Shown: positions 27,365 to 35,485, counted from the stretch's first letter. The stretch is DNA of 64,000 bases from Hyalangium ruber (GCF_034259325.1 NZ_JAXIVS010000019.1:62001-126000), one strand, 5' to 3'. Program-made: numbers and translations. The notes: generated by a model not told the origin, from the sequence alone.

Positions 27365-27877
27365 TCAGTGAGTGGGCGGCGCATAGGCCACTCGCGTCAC
27401 CGTGTACTCCACCGCGCCACGAGGCCGCTCCACCTGCACCGACTCGCCCACCTCCTTGCCGAGCAGCGCCCGCGCCAGGGGGGACTCCACGCTCAGCCGG
27501 CCCGCGCGCACGTCCGCCTCGTCGGGCCCGACGATGCGGTAGGCCGTCTCCGCGCCGTCCTCATCCTCCAGCGTCACCCAGGCGCCGAAGAAGACACGCC
27601 CCTCTTGGGAGGCCTCGGGCGCCACCACCCGCACCTCCTCCAGCGTCGCCGCGAGCTGCTGCGCGCGCCGCTCGCGCTCCCGCTTGCGCACGCCCGCGTC
27701 CAGCTCCGACAGCTCGGTGTCGCCTGCCTGGGGTGCAAGCAGCGCGGCCAGCTCCTCCTCGAGCGCCCGATAGCCTTCCGGAGTGATGTAGCGCTTCTCC
27801 CCGGACGTGGAGCGGGGCCGAGGGGGAACGAGCCCCTCATCGCCCGCGCTGTCCTCCTTGGTGAACGCCTTGGACAT
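27365..27877 (-). CDS. greB: transcript cleavage factor, GreA/GreB family
   Basis: 170 residues from the ATG at 27877 (GGAGGT 5 nt upstream). It begins MSKAFTKED, as many GreB-type proteins do. A coiled-coil hairpin (~50-110) follows, then the FKBP-like C-terminal domain with IVGPDEADVRAGRLSVESPL and ALLGKEVGESVQV. It binds RNA polymerase's secondary channel and stimulates cleavage of backtracked RNA. It could be a paralogue rather than the main GreB, since myxobacteria carry several Gre-like proteins. It is divergent from the PilZ gene across 109 bp. Confidence 0.85.
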   Translation of the reverse strand: MSKAFTKEDSAGDEGLVPPRPRSTSGEKRYITPEGYRALEEELAALLAPQAGDTELSELDAGVRKRERERRAQQLAATLEEVRVVAPEASQEGRVFFGAWVTLEDEDGAETAYRIVGPDEADVRAGRLSVESPLARALLGKEVGESVQVERPRGAVEYTVTRVAYAPPTH

Positions 27878-27986
27878 GCCACCTCCCGCTCGGGGCTCCC
27901 GCCCCCTCCCGCTCAATGTGGGGTGCCTGACGGGCCCACGCCAGCAGAAACTTGCCGCGCTCGCGCCCGGTGGCAGGCTGCCTCGC

Positions 27987-28322
27987 ATGTACCTCCCGCG
28001 TGCTCTGCCGCGTCAGGCCCACCGCTTCGCCGTACGGCTGCGTGGAATGCTCCCCGTGTACACCCGCGATGTCTCGCCCAGCGGCTTCCAGGCGGACATG
28101 CTCCAGCCGATGCAGCCGGGCACTCCCGTGCGGGGCACGCTCGCGCTGGAGGGCGCGGAGCTGCCCTTCGAGGGCGAGGTGGTGTGGACACGGCAGTACG
28201 CGGGAGAGCACATGCGAGGGCGCTACGGCGTGCGCTTCACCTCCCTGCCGAGCGACTTCACCCGACGCCTCCTGGCGTATGGGCAACGCCAGGGCCGGCG
28301 CCTCGTGCGCTGGTTCCGCTGA
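27987..28322 (+). CDS. PilZ-domain protein
   Basis: A single 111-residue PilZ domain. The N-terminal HRFAVRLR stretch stands where the RxxxR c-di-GMP motif normally is, and the second motif appears as DVSPSGF (D/NxSxxG). FEGEVVWTRQ and YGVRFTSLP complete the barrel. Because the first Arg motif is imperfect, nucleotide binding is likely but not certain. The start ATG at 27987 is the one fitting the domain. A dienelactone-hydrolase gene begins 14 bp downstream, so the two may be cotranscribed. Confidence 0.82.
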   Translation: MYLPRALPRQAHRFAVRLRGMLPVYTRDVSPSGFQADMLQPMQPGTPVRGTLALEGAELPFEGEVVWTRQYAGEHMRGRYGVRFTSLPSDFTRRLLAYGQRQGRRLVRWFR

Positions 28323-28336
28323 CGAGGGCACGACAC

Positions 28337-29011
28337 ATGACGCAGACGACGAAGCTGACCGGGAAGGATGGCACCGAGCTGCCGGGCTACCTGAGCGAGG
28401 CGCCGGGAGGAAAGACGCGCGGCGCGGTGCTGCTCATCCACGAGTGGTGGGGCCTCAACGCGCACATCCGCGAGGTGGCCGACCGGCTGGCGCGCGAGGA
28501 CTTCACCGTCTTCGCCGCGGACCTCTACCACGGCAAGGTGGCGACGGACGCGGCCACCGCCCAGCAATACATGGGGGCGACGGACTGGCAGCAGGTCGGT
28601 GCGGAGCTGCGCCGGGCCGCCGAGGCGCTGCGCCAACGCCACCCGGGCACGAAGCTGGGCATCACGGGCTTCTGCATGGGCGGCGCGGTGTCCCTGTTCG
28701 CCGCGGCGAGGGATCCGGAGATCGCCGCCTGCGTACCCTTCTACGGCATCCCCGGCGATGACCGGGCGGATCTCACGAAGATCCGCGGCGCGGTGCAGGG
28801 CCACTACGCGAAGCAGGACGACTGGTGCTCGCCGGACCGGGTGGACGCGCTGGAGAAGAAGCTGAAGGGCGCGGGCGTGTCGGTGGAGCTCCACCGCTAC
28901 GACGCCCAGCACGCCTTCTTCAACGACACGCGCCCCGAGGTGTACTCGCCATCGAACGCCGAGACGGCGTGGCGGCGCACCGTGGAGTTCTTCCACGCGA
29001 AGCTCGGCTGA
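28337..29011 (+). CDS. dienelactone hydrolase family protein
   Basis: A 224-residue alpha/beta hydrolase of normal DLH length. The catalytic triad is visible: Cys in GFCMGGA (near residue 115), Asp in KQDDWCSP and His in AQHAFFND. VLLIHEWWGLN forms the oxyanion-side loop. The family opens lactone rings or cleaves esters; the natural substrate here is unknown. There is no signal peptide, so it is cytoplasmic. It probably shares a transcript with the PilZ gene 14 bp upstream. Confidence 0.9.
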   Translation: MTQTTKLTGKDGTELPGYLSEAPGGKTRGAVLLIHEWWGLNAHIREVADRLAREDFTVFAADLYHGKVATDAATAQQYMGATDWQQVGAELRRAAEALRQRHPGTKLGITGFCMGGAVSLFAAARDPEIAACVPFYGIPGDDRADLTKIRGAVQGHYAKQDDWCSPDRVDALEKKLKGAGVSVELHRYDAQHAFFNDTRPEVYSPSNAETAWRRTVEFFHAKLG

Positions 29012-29018
29012 GCGTCGC

Positions 29019-29049
29019 GCGGGGCGGAGAGAAGCGGCTTCCGCCCCGC
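29019..29049. terminator. GC-rich hairpin between convergent genes
   Basis: A 10-bp perfect stem (29019-29028 with 29040-29049, GCGGGGCGGA and its complement) with an 11-nt loop starts 8 bp after the dienelactone hydrolase stop and lies before the stop of the convergent lipoprotein gene. It has no T-run. Its position fits a bidirectional terminator. Confidence 0.55.
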
Positions 29050-29073
29050 TCCCCTCCCGGATTCAGCGGTGAC

Positions 29074-29553
29074 TCAGACGCCGGCGTCCGTGCCGCCCAT
29101 CGTCGACGGCGGCGGGGTCGTCTCGGAGGGCGGCGGGGCCGCGGTGTCCGTGCCCGTGGCGGGCTCGGAGGGCTGCGGCGCGGGCGCCTCGGCGGGGGCC
29201 TCCTCCGCGCGGGCGAGCTGGAACTGGTACTGGCTCACGCCCTTGGGCAGCACCACCTCCATCAGCGGGTTCTCGTCGAGCAGCGCCCGGGAGACGGGCA
29301 CGGAGATGCGGCCCTCGGCGTCGGTCACGGCCGACAGGCGCGGATGGCCCGCGCCGGCCAGCACCCGGGCCCCGGCGATGGGCTTGCCCGAGCCCGGCTC
29401 CACCACGCGAAGGATCAGCGTCTGCCCTTCGACGGCCTTCTGCGAGGCCCCGGCGGGCTGCACCACGTCTCGGTAATGCGGGCGCAGCGTGCAGGCGGAC
29501 AGCAGACCCAGGGTCACGAGGGCAAGGCTCAGCAGGACACGGCGAAGGTTCAT
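29074..29553 (-). CDS. lipoprotein with carboxypeptidase-regulatory-like domain
   Basis: 159 residues. The signal peptide ends LGLLSAC (lipobox) then Thr. Residues ~45-115 form a small beta-sandwich of the carboxypeptidase-regulatory or transthyretin-like kind (GKPIAGARVLAGAG, TDAEGRISVPV). The remainder is a Pro/Ala/Glu-rich tail. It is likely an outer-membrane-anchored binding module of unknown partner. Start ATG at 29553 is chosen because upstream codons in the same frame do not make a signal peptide. Confidence 0.82.
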   Translation of the reverse strand: MNLRRVLLSLALVTLGLLSACTLRPHYRDVVQPAGASQKAVEGQTLILRVVEPGSGKPIAGARVLAGAGHPRLSAVTDAEGRISVPVSRALLDENPLMEVVLPKGVSQYQFQLARAEEAPAEAPAPQPSEPATGTDTAAPPPSETTPPPSTMGGTDAGV

Positions 29554-29741
29554 GAGGTTTCCATCCAGACAGGGTGTCGGTACGACGGGCGCGGCAGCAT
29601 AGCCGTCCCGGCGCCTGGTGGGCGGCCTGTCTCCCGAGCAGCCCCCCCCGTGCCGCTCGCGGGTGCGTGTCACATCTTCAACAGCACCAGTCCCTTGTCT
29701 GAACCACCCGGGGCCATGCGCCCCGTGCCTAGGAGCCCCGC

Positions 29742-30245
29742 ATGCCCGAGTTCGTTCCGCCCGCCCCTGACCAGGACAAGACACCGCGCTCCTACGCCAG
29801 CGAGCCAGCCCGCCATGTGGAGTACGCCACCCTGCCCCCGGACGTCACCCTGAAGCCGGAGGGCATCCACTTCAAGGACAACATCCTCGTCGTCAGCGTG
29901 GCGACCATGGTGTTCACCAGCCTCATCATCTTCTATATCCCCTTCTTCAACGGGCTCCTGGGCGGCGCCTTCGGTGGCTTCCACGCGGGGCGGATGAAGC
30001 GCGCCCTGGCGGCGGCGGTGGCCAATTCCATCATCGTGCCGGGCATCCTCCTGCTCGCCTACGGCGTCGGTGCCCCGGACCTGCTGCGCTTCTTCTCGGG
30101 CCTCGGCGTCGGCGGGTGGCTGGCGCTGCACGTCATCGGCACCTTCATCGGCGCGGTGTCGGGCGCCTACTCGCGCCCGCTCATCAGCGATCGCAACATG
30201 TTCCGCTACGCGGAGGTGGCGCCTCGGACCGAGAAATCTTCATAG
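29742..30245 (+). CDS. small membrane protein with glycine-rich helices
   Basis: A 167-residue protein with an N-terminal hydrophilic segment (~45 residues) and three or four hydrophobic segments. The second is Gly-rich (FFNGLLGGAFGGFHAG), followed by an Arg/Lys pair and a third helix. The architecture recalls DUF5518-like small integral membrane proteins, but I do not assign a family. AGGAG lies 6 nt before the ATG. No operon partner is evident. Confidence 0.75.
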   Translation: MPEFVPPAPDQDKTPRSYASEPARHVEYATLPPDVTLKPEGIHFKDNILVVSVATMVFTSLIIFYIPFFNGLLGGAFGGFHAGRMKRALAAAVANSIIVPGILLLAYGVGAPDLLRFFSGLGVGGWLALHVIGTFIGAVSGAYSRPLISDRNMFRYAEVAPRTEKSS

Positions 30246-30372
30246 AGATTTCCGACCCTTGTCGTTAAAGCACCGGCTCGGATCCGGACCGGCAAACCCC
30301 AGGTATTTCAGAAGCTTGAGAACCCTCGTTCACGAACGTGTAGCCTTGCCGGCCCTCTTCGGCGCTCGAGAC

Positions 30373-30786
30373 ATGCAACGCACCCAGGTCCTGCACCTCC
30401 AGGAAGACCACGCTCGCCTGCGAGCCCTCCTCCAACACTGCGAAGTCGCCAGCCCTCAGGAGCTCGAATCCTCGATGCGACGGCTGGAGGAGCTCTTCGT
30501 GCCCCACCGCCAGGCCAAGGTGGCGCTCTACGAAGACTCCGTCCGCGTGTGTCAGCTCAAGGGAGACAAGACGAGCACGGCGGTGCTCAACATCTTCCGC
30601 AGCAACATGAACGTGATGGGCGAGGCCATCATGGGCTTCCTGCGCTTCCCCGACCCGCACCCGGATCGGCTCCTGCAGCGCTTCCGAACGGTGGCCTCCA
30701 CCCTGCGCTCGATGATGGACACCGAGGAGAAGGTCGTCTTCCCCCTCTTCCTGCGCCACGCCCGGGGCGAGGTAGGCCCCTCATGA
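30373..30786 (+). CDS. hemerythrin-like (HHE/Rsd-like) helical protein
   Basis: 137 residues, all helical, with the layout of an HHE cation-binding four-helix bundle: HLQEDHARLRALL, VPHRQAKVALYEDSV, MNVMGEAIMGFL and MMDTEEKVVFPLF. The first two helices keep His ligands. The third and fourth, which in hemerythrins would begin with His, have Met instead, so a canonical di-iron site is unlikely. It may be a degenerate HHE or an Rsd-like protein-binding bundle. The next gene starts inside its stop (ATGA), so the two products probably act together. Confidence 0.72.
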   Translation: MQRTQVLHLQEDHARLRALLQHCEVASPQELESSMRRLEELFVPHRQAKVALYEDSVRVCQLKGDKTSTAVLNIFRSNMNVMGEAIMGFLRFPDPHPDRLLQRFRTVASTLRSMMDTEEKVVFPLFLRHARGEVGPS

Positions 30787-31478
30787 ACGACGCCATCCCC
30801 AAGGACCTCTCGCGGCTGGATGCGCACCAGCGGCTCAACGCCTTCGACGCGGCCCTGCTGGACCGGACGCCGGACCCGGAGCTGGAGCGCCTGGTGGTCC
30901 GAGCCACGGAGGTGAGCGGCTTTCCCATCGCGCTGGTGAGCCTCGTGGTGGATCAGATCCAGTTCTTCCGGGCGCAGGCGGGGCTGCCTCCGGAGCTGGC
31001 GTCCTCGCGCGCCACCGACCGGTGCATCTCGTTCTGCCAGTACGTGGTGGCCGGAGACCAGCCGCTGAAGATCGAAGACGCCACGAAGGAGCCGGCGCTG
31101 CCCACGGAGCTGGTGGACACCTACGGCATCCGCGCCTACGTGGGCTTCCCGCTGCGGGTGGCGGGCCAGACGGTGGGCTCCTTCTGTGTCATCGACGGGA
31201 AGCCGGGGCGGCTGGAGCCCAAGCAGCTCGAGGAGCTCCAGGCGCTGGCCCAGGCCGCCAGCGCCCGGCTGGAGACGCTGGCCCGCAAGTGGGCACCTCC
31301 CGCCAACGCGGCCGAGGAGCAGTCCCACCGCGCGTGGATGGCGGTGGCCGAGACCCAGTCGCTGATGAGCCTGAGCGAGCAGTTCGCCTCGGGCAAGCTC
31401 TCCCTGGAGGAGTTCCAGCGAGCCCTGAGCGTGCTGGCCGCGCTCTCCGGCAAGCTGGAGCCGGCGGCCCACGAATGA
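30783..31478 (+). CDS. GAF-domain protein
   Basis: 231 residues. A GAF domain at about residues 20-170 has the typical FPIALVSLVVD, a CISFCQYVV Cys-containing segment and YVGFPLRVAGQTVGSFCVID. The C-terminal ~55 residues are helical. There is no output domain, so it should signal through a partner, most simply the hemerythrin-like protein encoded just upstream with an ATGA overlap. The ligand is unknown. The conserved Cys residues could sense redox or nitric oxide, but this is speculation. Confidence 0.85.
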   Translation: MNDAIPKDLSRLDAHQRLNAFDAALLDRTPDPELERLVVRATEVSGFPIALVSLVVDQIQFFRAQAGLPPELASSRATDRCISFCQYVVAGDQPLKIEDATKEPALPTELVDTYGIRAYVGFPLRVAGQTVGSFCVIDGKPGRLEPKQLEELQALAQAASARLETLARKWAPPANAAEEQSHRAWMAVAETQSLMSLSEQFASGKLSLEEFQRALSVLAALSGKLEPAAHE

Positions 31479-31491
31479 GCCGGAGCACCGC

Positions 31492-33054
31492 TCACTCGAA
31501 ACGGAAGTAGGCGTCGAAGTCCGGCGTCTCCTTGCGGCGCTTGCCGTCGGGGCCCACCTGCGGCGGGTAGTTGGCCAGCACGTTCGCCGTGTCCGGCTCG
31601 TCCGCCGTGCCCAGCGGCACGGGCAGGTGCTCGCGGATGCTCGGGAGCCCCGCGACGTCGCCCAGGAAGCGCGGCAGCGTGCGCGGGTCCACCATCTCTC
31701 CGGCGGTGAGCTCCAGCGGCTGCGCCTCGCCGAGCGCGTCGATGAGCTGGTAGAGCGCCTCGCCCTCCAGCCGGTAGGCCTTGAAGATGCGCAGCAGGGA
31801 CAGGCCCACCGCGTGCGCGGTGAGCGTCAGGTGGACGGGGTTGGTGCCCAGGTGGTCGTCGCCGTACGAGCGCCACACGAAGCCGCTGGCGCTCTGCACC
31901 CACAGCCCATGCACGTTCTCCTCGTCATGCATCTTGCGCGTGGGCAGCGCGCCGGACAGGCCCTCCAGCGCGTTGCGCGGCACGCGCAGGTGGCCCGAGG
32001 CGAAGGCGTCCGTGAGGAAGTGGTCGGCGAACGCGTTGCGCACCAGCGCCGCGTCCAGGTCCTTGCGCACCGCCATCTCCAGCGCCTCGCGGTGGTGACG
32101 GGCGTAGCGGGCCCAGCTCCGGGGCGCGAAGTGGTCCTGGTTCTCGTTGGCCAGCATCGCGTAGTCGAACCAGCCGCGGTGCGTGTTGAGCAGGAAGGTG
32201 CCCTCGTCCTGGGGCGTCACCCCGCGAATCGCGTCGGCCACCGCGGGCGTCAGCTCCGACGCCAGCTCCTCGGGGGTGGCGTAGTAGTCGCCCGCGAGCG
32301 CCACCACCTCTCCGTAGGTCAGGGTGAGGCCGGGGCGGATCTCCAGGTCCGTGAGCGGCCGGTAGCGCGCCATCAGGTCCTCGAGCCGGGCCTGGAAGGG
32401 CTCGCGCCAGGCCGGGTCCGCGCTGGCGACGGAGAGCCCCTCGCGCTCCAGCAAGGCGCCCGGGACGGGGTTGGGGCTCGCCACGCGCAACAGGACATGG
32501 GTCTGCGCGGCGGAGGCCTTGGGGAACACCGCCTCCCCGGCGAGCATGCGCGCGAGCTGCTCCGCGCTGGCACGGTGCTCGGCGGTGCCGAAGTAGTCCG
32601 GCCGCACCGTGGCCACGGGCCGCTTCGAGGTCTCCTTGCGCAGGGCGGCCAGCCGCTGCCCGTCCTTCGCCTTCGACTCGACGACGTTGCGCTTCGAGCC
32701 CTCCGACGGGGGAGCAGCGGACTCGGGCTCCAGGGACATCACCGCCCGGAAGCCCTGGCGCGCCACCATGCCGCGCAGCGCGGCCGCCTCCGCCGAGCGC
32801 ACCTGCGCGGGAGGAGGCATCTCGGAGACGCGGCTGCCGAACGCCAGCGGCGCGCCCGTGGGCGAGGACGCGGCGGGAGGAGGCGCGGCCTCGGCCTTCG
32901 GCTCGGGGACAGCCACGGGGCGCTTGCGAGCCGAACCGGCCGCCTTCTTCGCCGCGCTCTTCCCCGCCTTCTTCGCCGCGCTCTTCCCCGCCGCCTTGCT
33001 CGCGGCGCCGCGCCGGGTACCGCTGCCCTTGCCTTGGGGTTTGCGTGTACTCAT
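31492..33054 (-). CDS. protein with zinc phospholipase-C/P1-nuclease-like motif and Lys/Ala-rich N-terminus
   Basis: 520 residues; ATG at 33054 with GGAGGA 5 nt upstream. Residues 1-45 are a histone-like Lys/Ala/Arg-rich tail (repeats of SAAKKAGK). Residues ~60-150 are low complexity. The central-to-C-terminal region has a helical metal-site pattern: LNTHRGWFDYAMLANENQDH, YARHHREALEMAV and NAFADHFLTDAFASGH. The last resembles the HxxxD...GH cluster of zinc-dependent phospholipase C and S1/P1 nucleases. Assignment to that fold is inference from motif alone. It is coexpressed with a proteasome-like protein (ATGA overlap). The basic tail suggests contact with nucleic acid or anionic lipid. Confidence 0.72.
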   Translation of the reverse strand: MSTRKPQGKGSGTRRGAASKAAGKSAAKKAGKSAAKKAAGSARKRPVAVPEPKAEAAPPPAASSPTGAPLAFGSRVSEMPPPAQVRSAEAAALRGMVARQGFRAVMSLEPESAAPPSEGSKRNVVESKAKDGQRLAALRKETSKRPVATVRPDYFGTAEHRASAEQLARMLAGEAVFPKASAAQTHVLLRVASPNPVPGALLEREGLSVASADPAWREPFQARLEDLMARYRPLTDLEIRPGLTLTYGEVVALAGDYYATPEELASELTPAVADAIRGVTPQDEGTFLLNTHRGWFDYAMLANENQDHFAPRSWARYARHHREALEMAVRKDLDAALVRNAFADHFLTDAFASGHLRVPRNALEGLSGALPTRKMHDEENVHGLWVQSASGFVWRSYGDDHLGTNPVHLTLTAHAVGLSLLRIFKAYRLEGEALYQLIDALGEAQPLELTAGEMVDPRTLPRFLGDVAGLPSIREHLPVPLGTADEPDTANVLANYPPQVGPDGKRRKETPDFDAYFRFE

Positions 33055-34025
33055 GGAAGTCCTCCGTCGATGCCTTGCAGGCGCACCCCGAGCCGGATGC
33101 CGGCCAGCACGTGCGCGGGGCGGCTGGGAACGAGGTACGCCACCTGAAGTGTACTGCCCACGCGCGGAGCCCCCCGTCGCGTGGGCGAGAGGTTCTCCCG
33201 CGCGTAGGCGCACTGGGCGAGGAAGACGCAGTAGTCCACCGCCGCCTGCAGGGAGAAGTGCTCGGAGAGCGGCTCCTGCGCCGCCGAGAAGAAGCCCGCG
33301 CGCAGCACGCGCCGCGCGTACCTCCGGGCCAGCCCCCGGGCCGCCGCGTTGGAGAGCGGCTCGGCGAGGGACTCCAGGCGCCGTGCCTCCTGCGCGAGCT
33401 GCTCCAGCAGCCCCGGAGGCCCGTCCTCCGCGTCCGTGCCCGCCAGCAGCACCGCCAACCGCTCGGGCAGCGCCGGGTCGAAGCCCTCCACGAAGCGCGC
33501 CACCGCCTCGGTGACGCCCGCGTAATGCACGCCGAAGCGGTGCCGCGCCGCGCCGCCCTCCTCCTCTGTATGGAGGATGGGCGTGGGCGTGGTGGGCAGG
33601 CTCGGGTCCACGCTCCACTGGATGGACCAGAGGGTGGGCGGATCCACGCCATGCTCGGGCTGCTGCGAGAAGCCTCCGAGGATGAGGTGGAAGGGCCGAG
33701 GCAGCGCTCCCAGCCGGCTCAGCGCCTGGGCCTCCAGCGACGCATGGAGCCGCCGCGCGTAGTCGCCCACGGACTCGCTCTCGCCCAGCGGCGCGCGGTC
33801 ATCGAAGGCCCGCAGGGAGGTGGCCACCGTGCCCGAGCCGATCGAGCCCACCCCGTTGAACATGGCCAGGAGCCGGCCGCCCGAAAGCGGCACCAGCTTC
33901 TCCACGTTGGCCATGTTGGAGAGGAAGCGCTCCTGCCCGCGCGCGTCCACCTCCATCACCGTGGCCAGTCCGTCCGTGGCGAACACGAGCGCGTCTGGCG
34001 TCTTGAAGGCGATGTCGATGGTCAT
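33051..34025 (-). CDS. proteasome/HslV-like Ntn hydrolase
   Basis: 324 residues. After Met1 the protein begins TIDIAFKTPDALVFATDG. If Thr2 is numbered 1, Asp falls at 17 (ATDG), as in HslV and proteasome beta subunits. The later ANVEKLVPLSGGRLLAMFNG matches the NVxK(33)...L.AGF.G strand containing the catalytic Lys, with about nine extra residues before it. Met removal would expose the Thr nucleophile. It is longer than HslV (~175) or Anbu (~240) and has a ~100-residue C-terminal extension. It lacks the HslU partner; the following gene is a phospholipase-C-like protein. Proteolytic or other Ntn activity is inferred from motif positions. Confidence 0.7.
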   Translation of the reverse strand: MTIDIAFKTPDALVFATDGLATVMEVDARGQERFLSNMANVEKLVPLSGGRLLAMFNGVGSIGSGTVATSLRAFDDRAPLGESESVGDYARRLHASLEAQALSRLGALPRPFHLILGGFSQQPEHGVDPPTLWSIQWSVDPSLPTTPTPILHTEEEGGAARHRFGVHYAGVTEAVARFVEGFDPALPERLAVLLAGTDAEDGPPGLLEQLAQEARRLESLAEPLSNAAARGLARRYARRVLRAGFFSAAQEPLSEHFSLQAAVDYCVFLAQCAYARENLSPTRRGAPRVGSTLQVAYLVPSRPAHVLAGIRLGVRLQGIDGGLP

Positions 34026-34326
34026 GGCGCTCCCCCAGCATACAAGGCGTCAGCCACGGGCCCGGGGCGCTGGAAAAAAACGACGCGCGCCAGGCCTGCG
34101 AATGAGAGCCTGACGCGCGCCGAGAGACGACGACTTCAAGGGTGGCCCTCCCCCCCATGGGCCAGACAGTAGTTTCGCGTGAGGGGTCGATTAGTTTCTA
34201 TTGGGGGAACCCCTTAGGTCGTCCCTTCGTTCAATTTTGCGCACTTCCTCCGAATCCCAGAGGAAGCCGCTCCGCCGTGGGAGCACCCTCCGAAGGCTCG
34301 TCTGCGTGTCACAGGAGGAGCTATAC
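34026..34326. promoter_or_regulatory. divergent regulatory region of the Ntn-hydrolase operon and LuxR gene
   Basis: This ~300-bp gap holds an intrinsic terminator reading leftward (34074-34120), a short AT-richer patch at 34170-34205 that could hold divergent promoters, and the strong AGGAGGAG ribosome site of the LuxR-type gene at 34313-34320. No other gene is visible. Confidence 0.55.
34074..34120 (-). terminator. intrinsic terminator in the leader of the Ntn-hydrolase operon
   Basis: Read on the minus strand, a 13-bp stem (34108-34120 with 34083-34095, all pairs Watson-Crick except two G-U) has a 12-nt loop and is followed two bases later by seven T residues (34080-34074). This is a textbook rho-independent terminator, rare in such GC-rich DNA. 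It ends 48 bp before the start of the Ntn-hydrolase gene, with no minus-strand gene to its right that it could terminate. It therefore looks like an attenuator or the end of a short leader RNA. Confidence 0.75.
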
Positions 34327-35457
34327 TTGGAAATCGTGAATCAATTGGATTCCAGGGATAGAGCCCTCCTGGCGGACCTCCGGGGACAACTGGAGGTGCT
34401 CGAGCCTGGGGAGGAGGTGCTCCCGAGGCTGCTAGGCACCTTTCGCGAGAGCCTTCGGGCCGAGCGGATGGTGTCCTACGGGGTAGAAGTCGCCCCGGAG
34501 CAGTACGTGGCCAGCTTCTGCCACGGCGTGGGCTTTCCCCAACCGCAGGGGGAGTTGCTGGAGACGTTGAACGGGTTTCTGCGCCAGCAACCCAACCCCT
34601 GGGGTTACTACGATCCGGCGCGTCCGGCGCCGGCCCAGCGCAACCGGGCGCTGCACTTCAGCCCCCACGCGCAGGTGGAGTCGCAGGCGCCGCCGCTGCC
34701 TGACGCGCCCCAGGAGGGCTGGAGGCGACTGGGCATCGGCCCGGAGGAGGAGGCGCAGGTCCGGCAGCGGGTGAGCACCGCGGCGGGGACGCTGTACCGG
34801 CGCCTGGGCATGGAGCACATGTTCCAGGTGCGCGCGCTGGTGTGCGAGGGCCCCGCGCTGCTGGCGTGGGTGGGAGCGCTGCGCTCCGAGCCCTTCACGC
34901 CGCGCGAGCAGCGGCTGCTGCAGGAGTTGATCCCCTCGCTGCAGCGCCGGCTGAGCGTGGAGTTGCGGTTGCGAGAGGCAGGGCTGCTGGGCTCGGCGCT
35001 GGAGGCGGCGTTGGAGGCGCTCGGGCAGCCGGCCTACGTGCTCACCGCCACGGGGCGGGTGGTACACGCCAACAGCGCGGGCAAGGCCTGGGCGGAGCGC
35101 AGTCCCCGAGCGCTGGCGGATGTGACGCGGCGCTACGCGCGGGGCGAGCAGGGGGTGACGGATGCCTCCGTCACGCCGCTGCGGGTGCCCGGGCTCTCCA
35201 CACACTACCTGCTGGTGGACCGGAGCTCGGAGGCACAGGCCAGCGCGCGACTCCACGTGCTGAGCGAGCGCTGGGAGCTCACCGCGCGCGAGGCCGAGGT
35301 GATGGAGCACATCGTCCAGGGGGCCAGCAACAAGACCATCGCGGCGCGGCTGGGCTGCGCGGAGCGCACGGTGGAGGTCCACGTCACCCACGTGTTGAGC
35401 AAGGCGCAGGTGGAGAGCCGCTCGGCCCTCATCGCGAAGTTCTTCCAGGGCCCCTGA
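34327..35457 (+). CDS. LuxR-type transcriptional regulator
   Basis: A 376-residue protein with a C-terminal LuxR/GerE helix-turn-helix (LTAREAEVMEHIVQGASNKT, then AERTVEVHVTHVL). The N-terminal ~290 residues include a PAS-like stretch (GQPAYVLTATGRVVHANSAG) and an alpha-helical sensor region of unknown ligand. I choose TTG at 34327 because the strong Shine-Dalgarno AGGAGGAG (34313-34320) ends 6 nt before it. GTG at 34336 is too far and longer starts have no such site. No receiver domain is present, so it is not an ordinary response regulator. Confidence 0.85.
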   Translation: MEIVNQLDSRDRALLADLRGQLEVLEPGEEVLPRLLGTFRESLRAERMVSYGVEVAPEQYVASFCHGVGFPQPQGELLETLNGFLRQQPNPWGYYDPARPAPAQRNRALHFSPHAQVESQAPPLPDAPQEGWRRLGIGPEEEAQVRQRVSTAAGTLYRRLGMEHMFQVRALVCEGPALLAWVGALRSEPFTPREQRLLQELIPSLQRRLSVELRLREAGLLGSALEAALEALGQPAYVLTATGRVVHANSAGKAWAERSPRALADVTRRYARGEQGVTDASVTPLRVPGLSTHYLLVDRSSEAQASARLHVLSERWELTAREAEVMEHIVQGASNKTIAARLGCAERTVEVHVTHVLSKAQVESRSALIAKFFQGP

Positions 35458-35485
35458 GCGCTGGCGCCATGCCTAGGATGGGCGG

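Noticed and set aside
31492-33618. Longer start for the phospholipase-C-like gene extending to 33618
   Set aside because: The extension overlaps the Ntn-hydrolase gene by ~570 bp in another frame. ATG at 33054 has a strong GGAGGA site and an ATGA junction.
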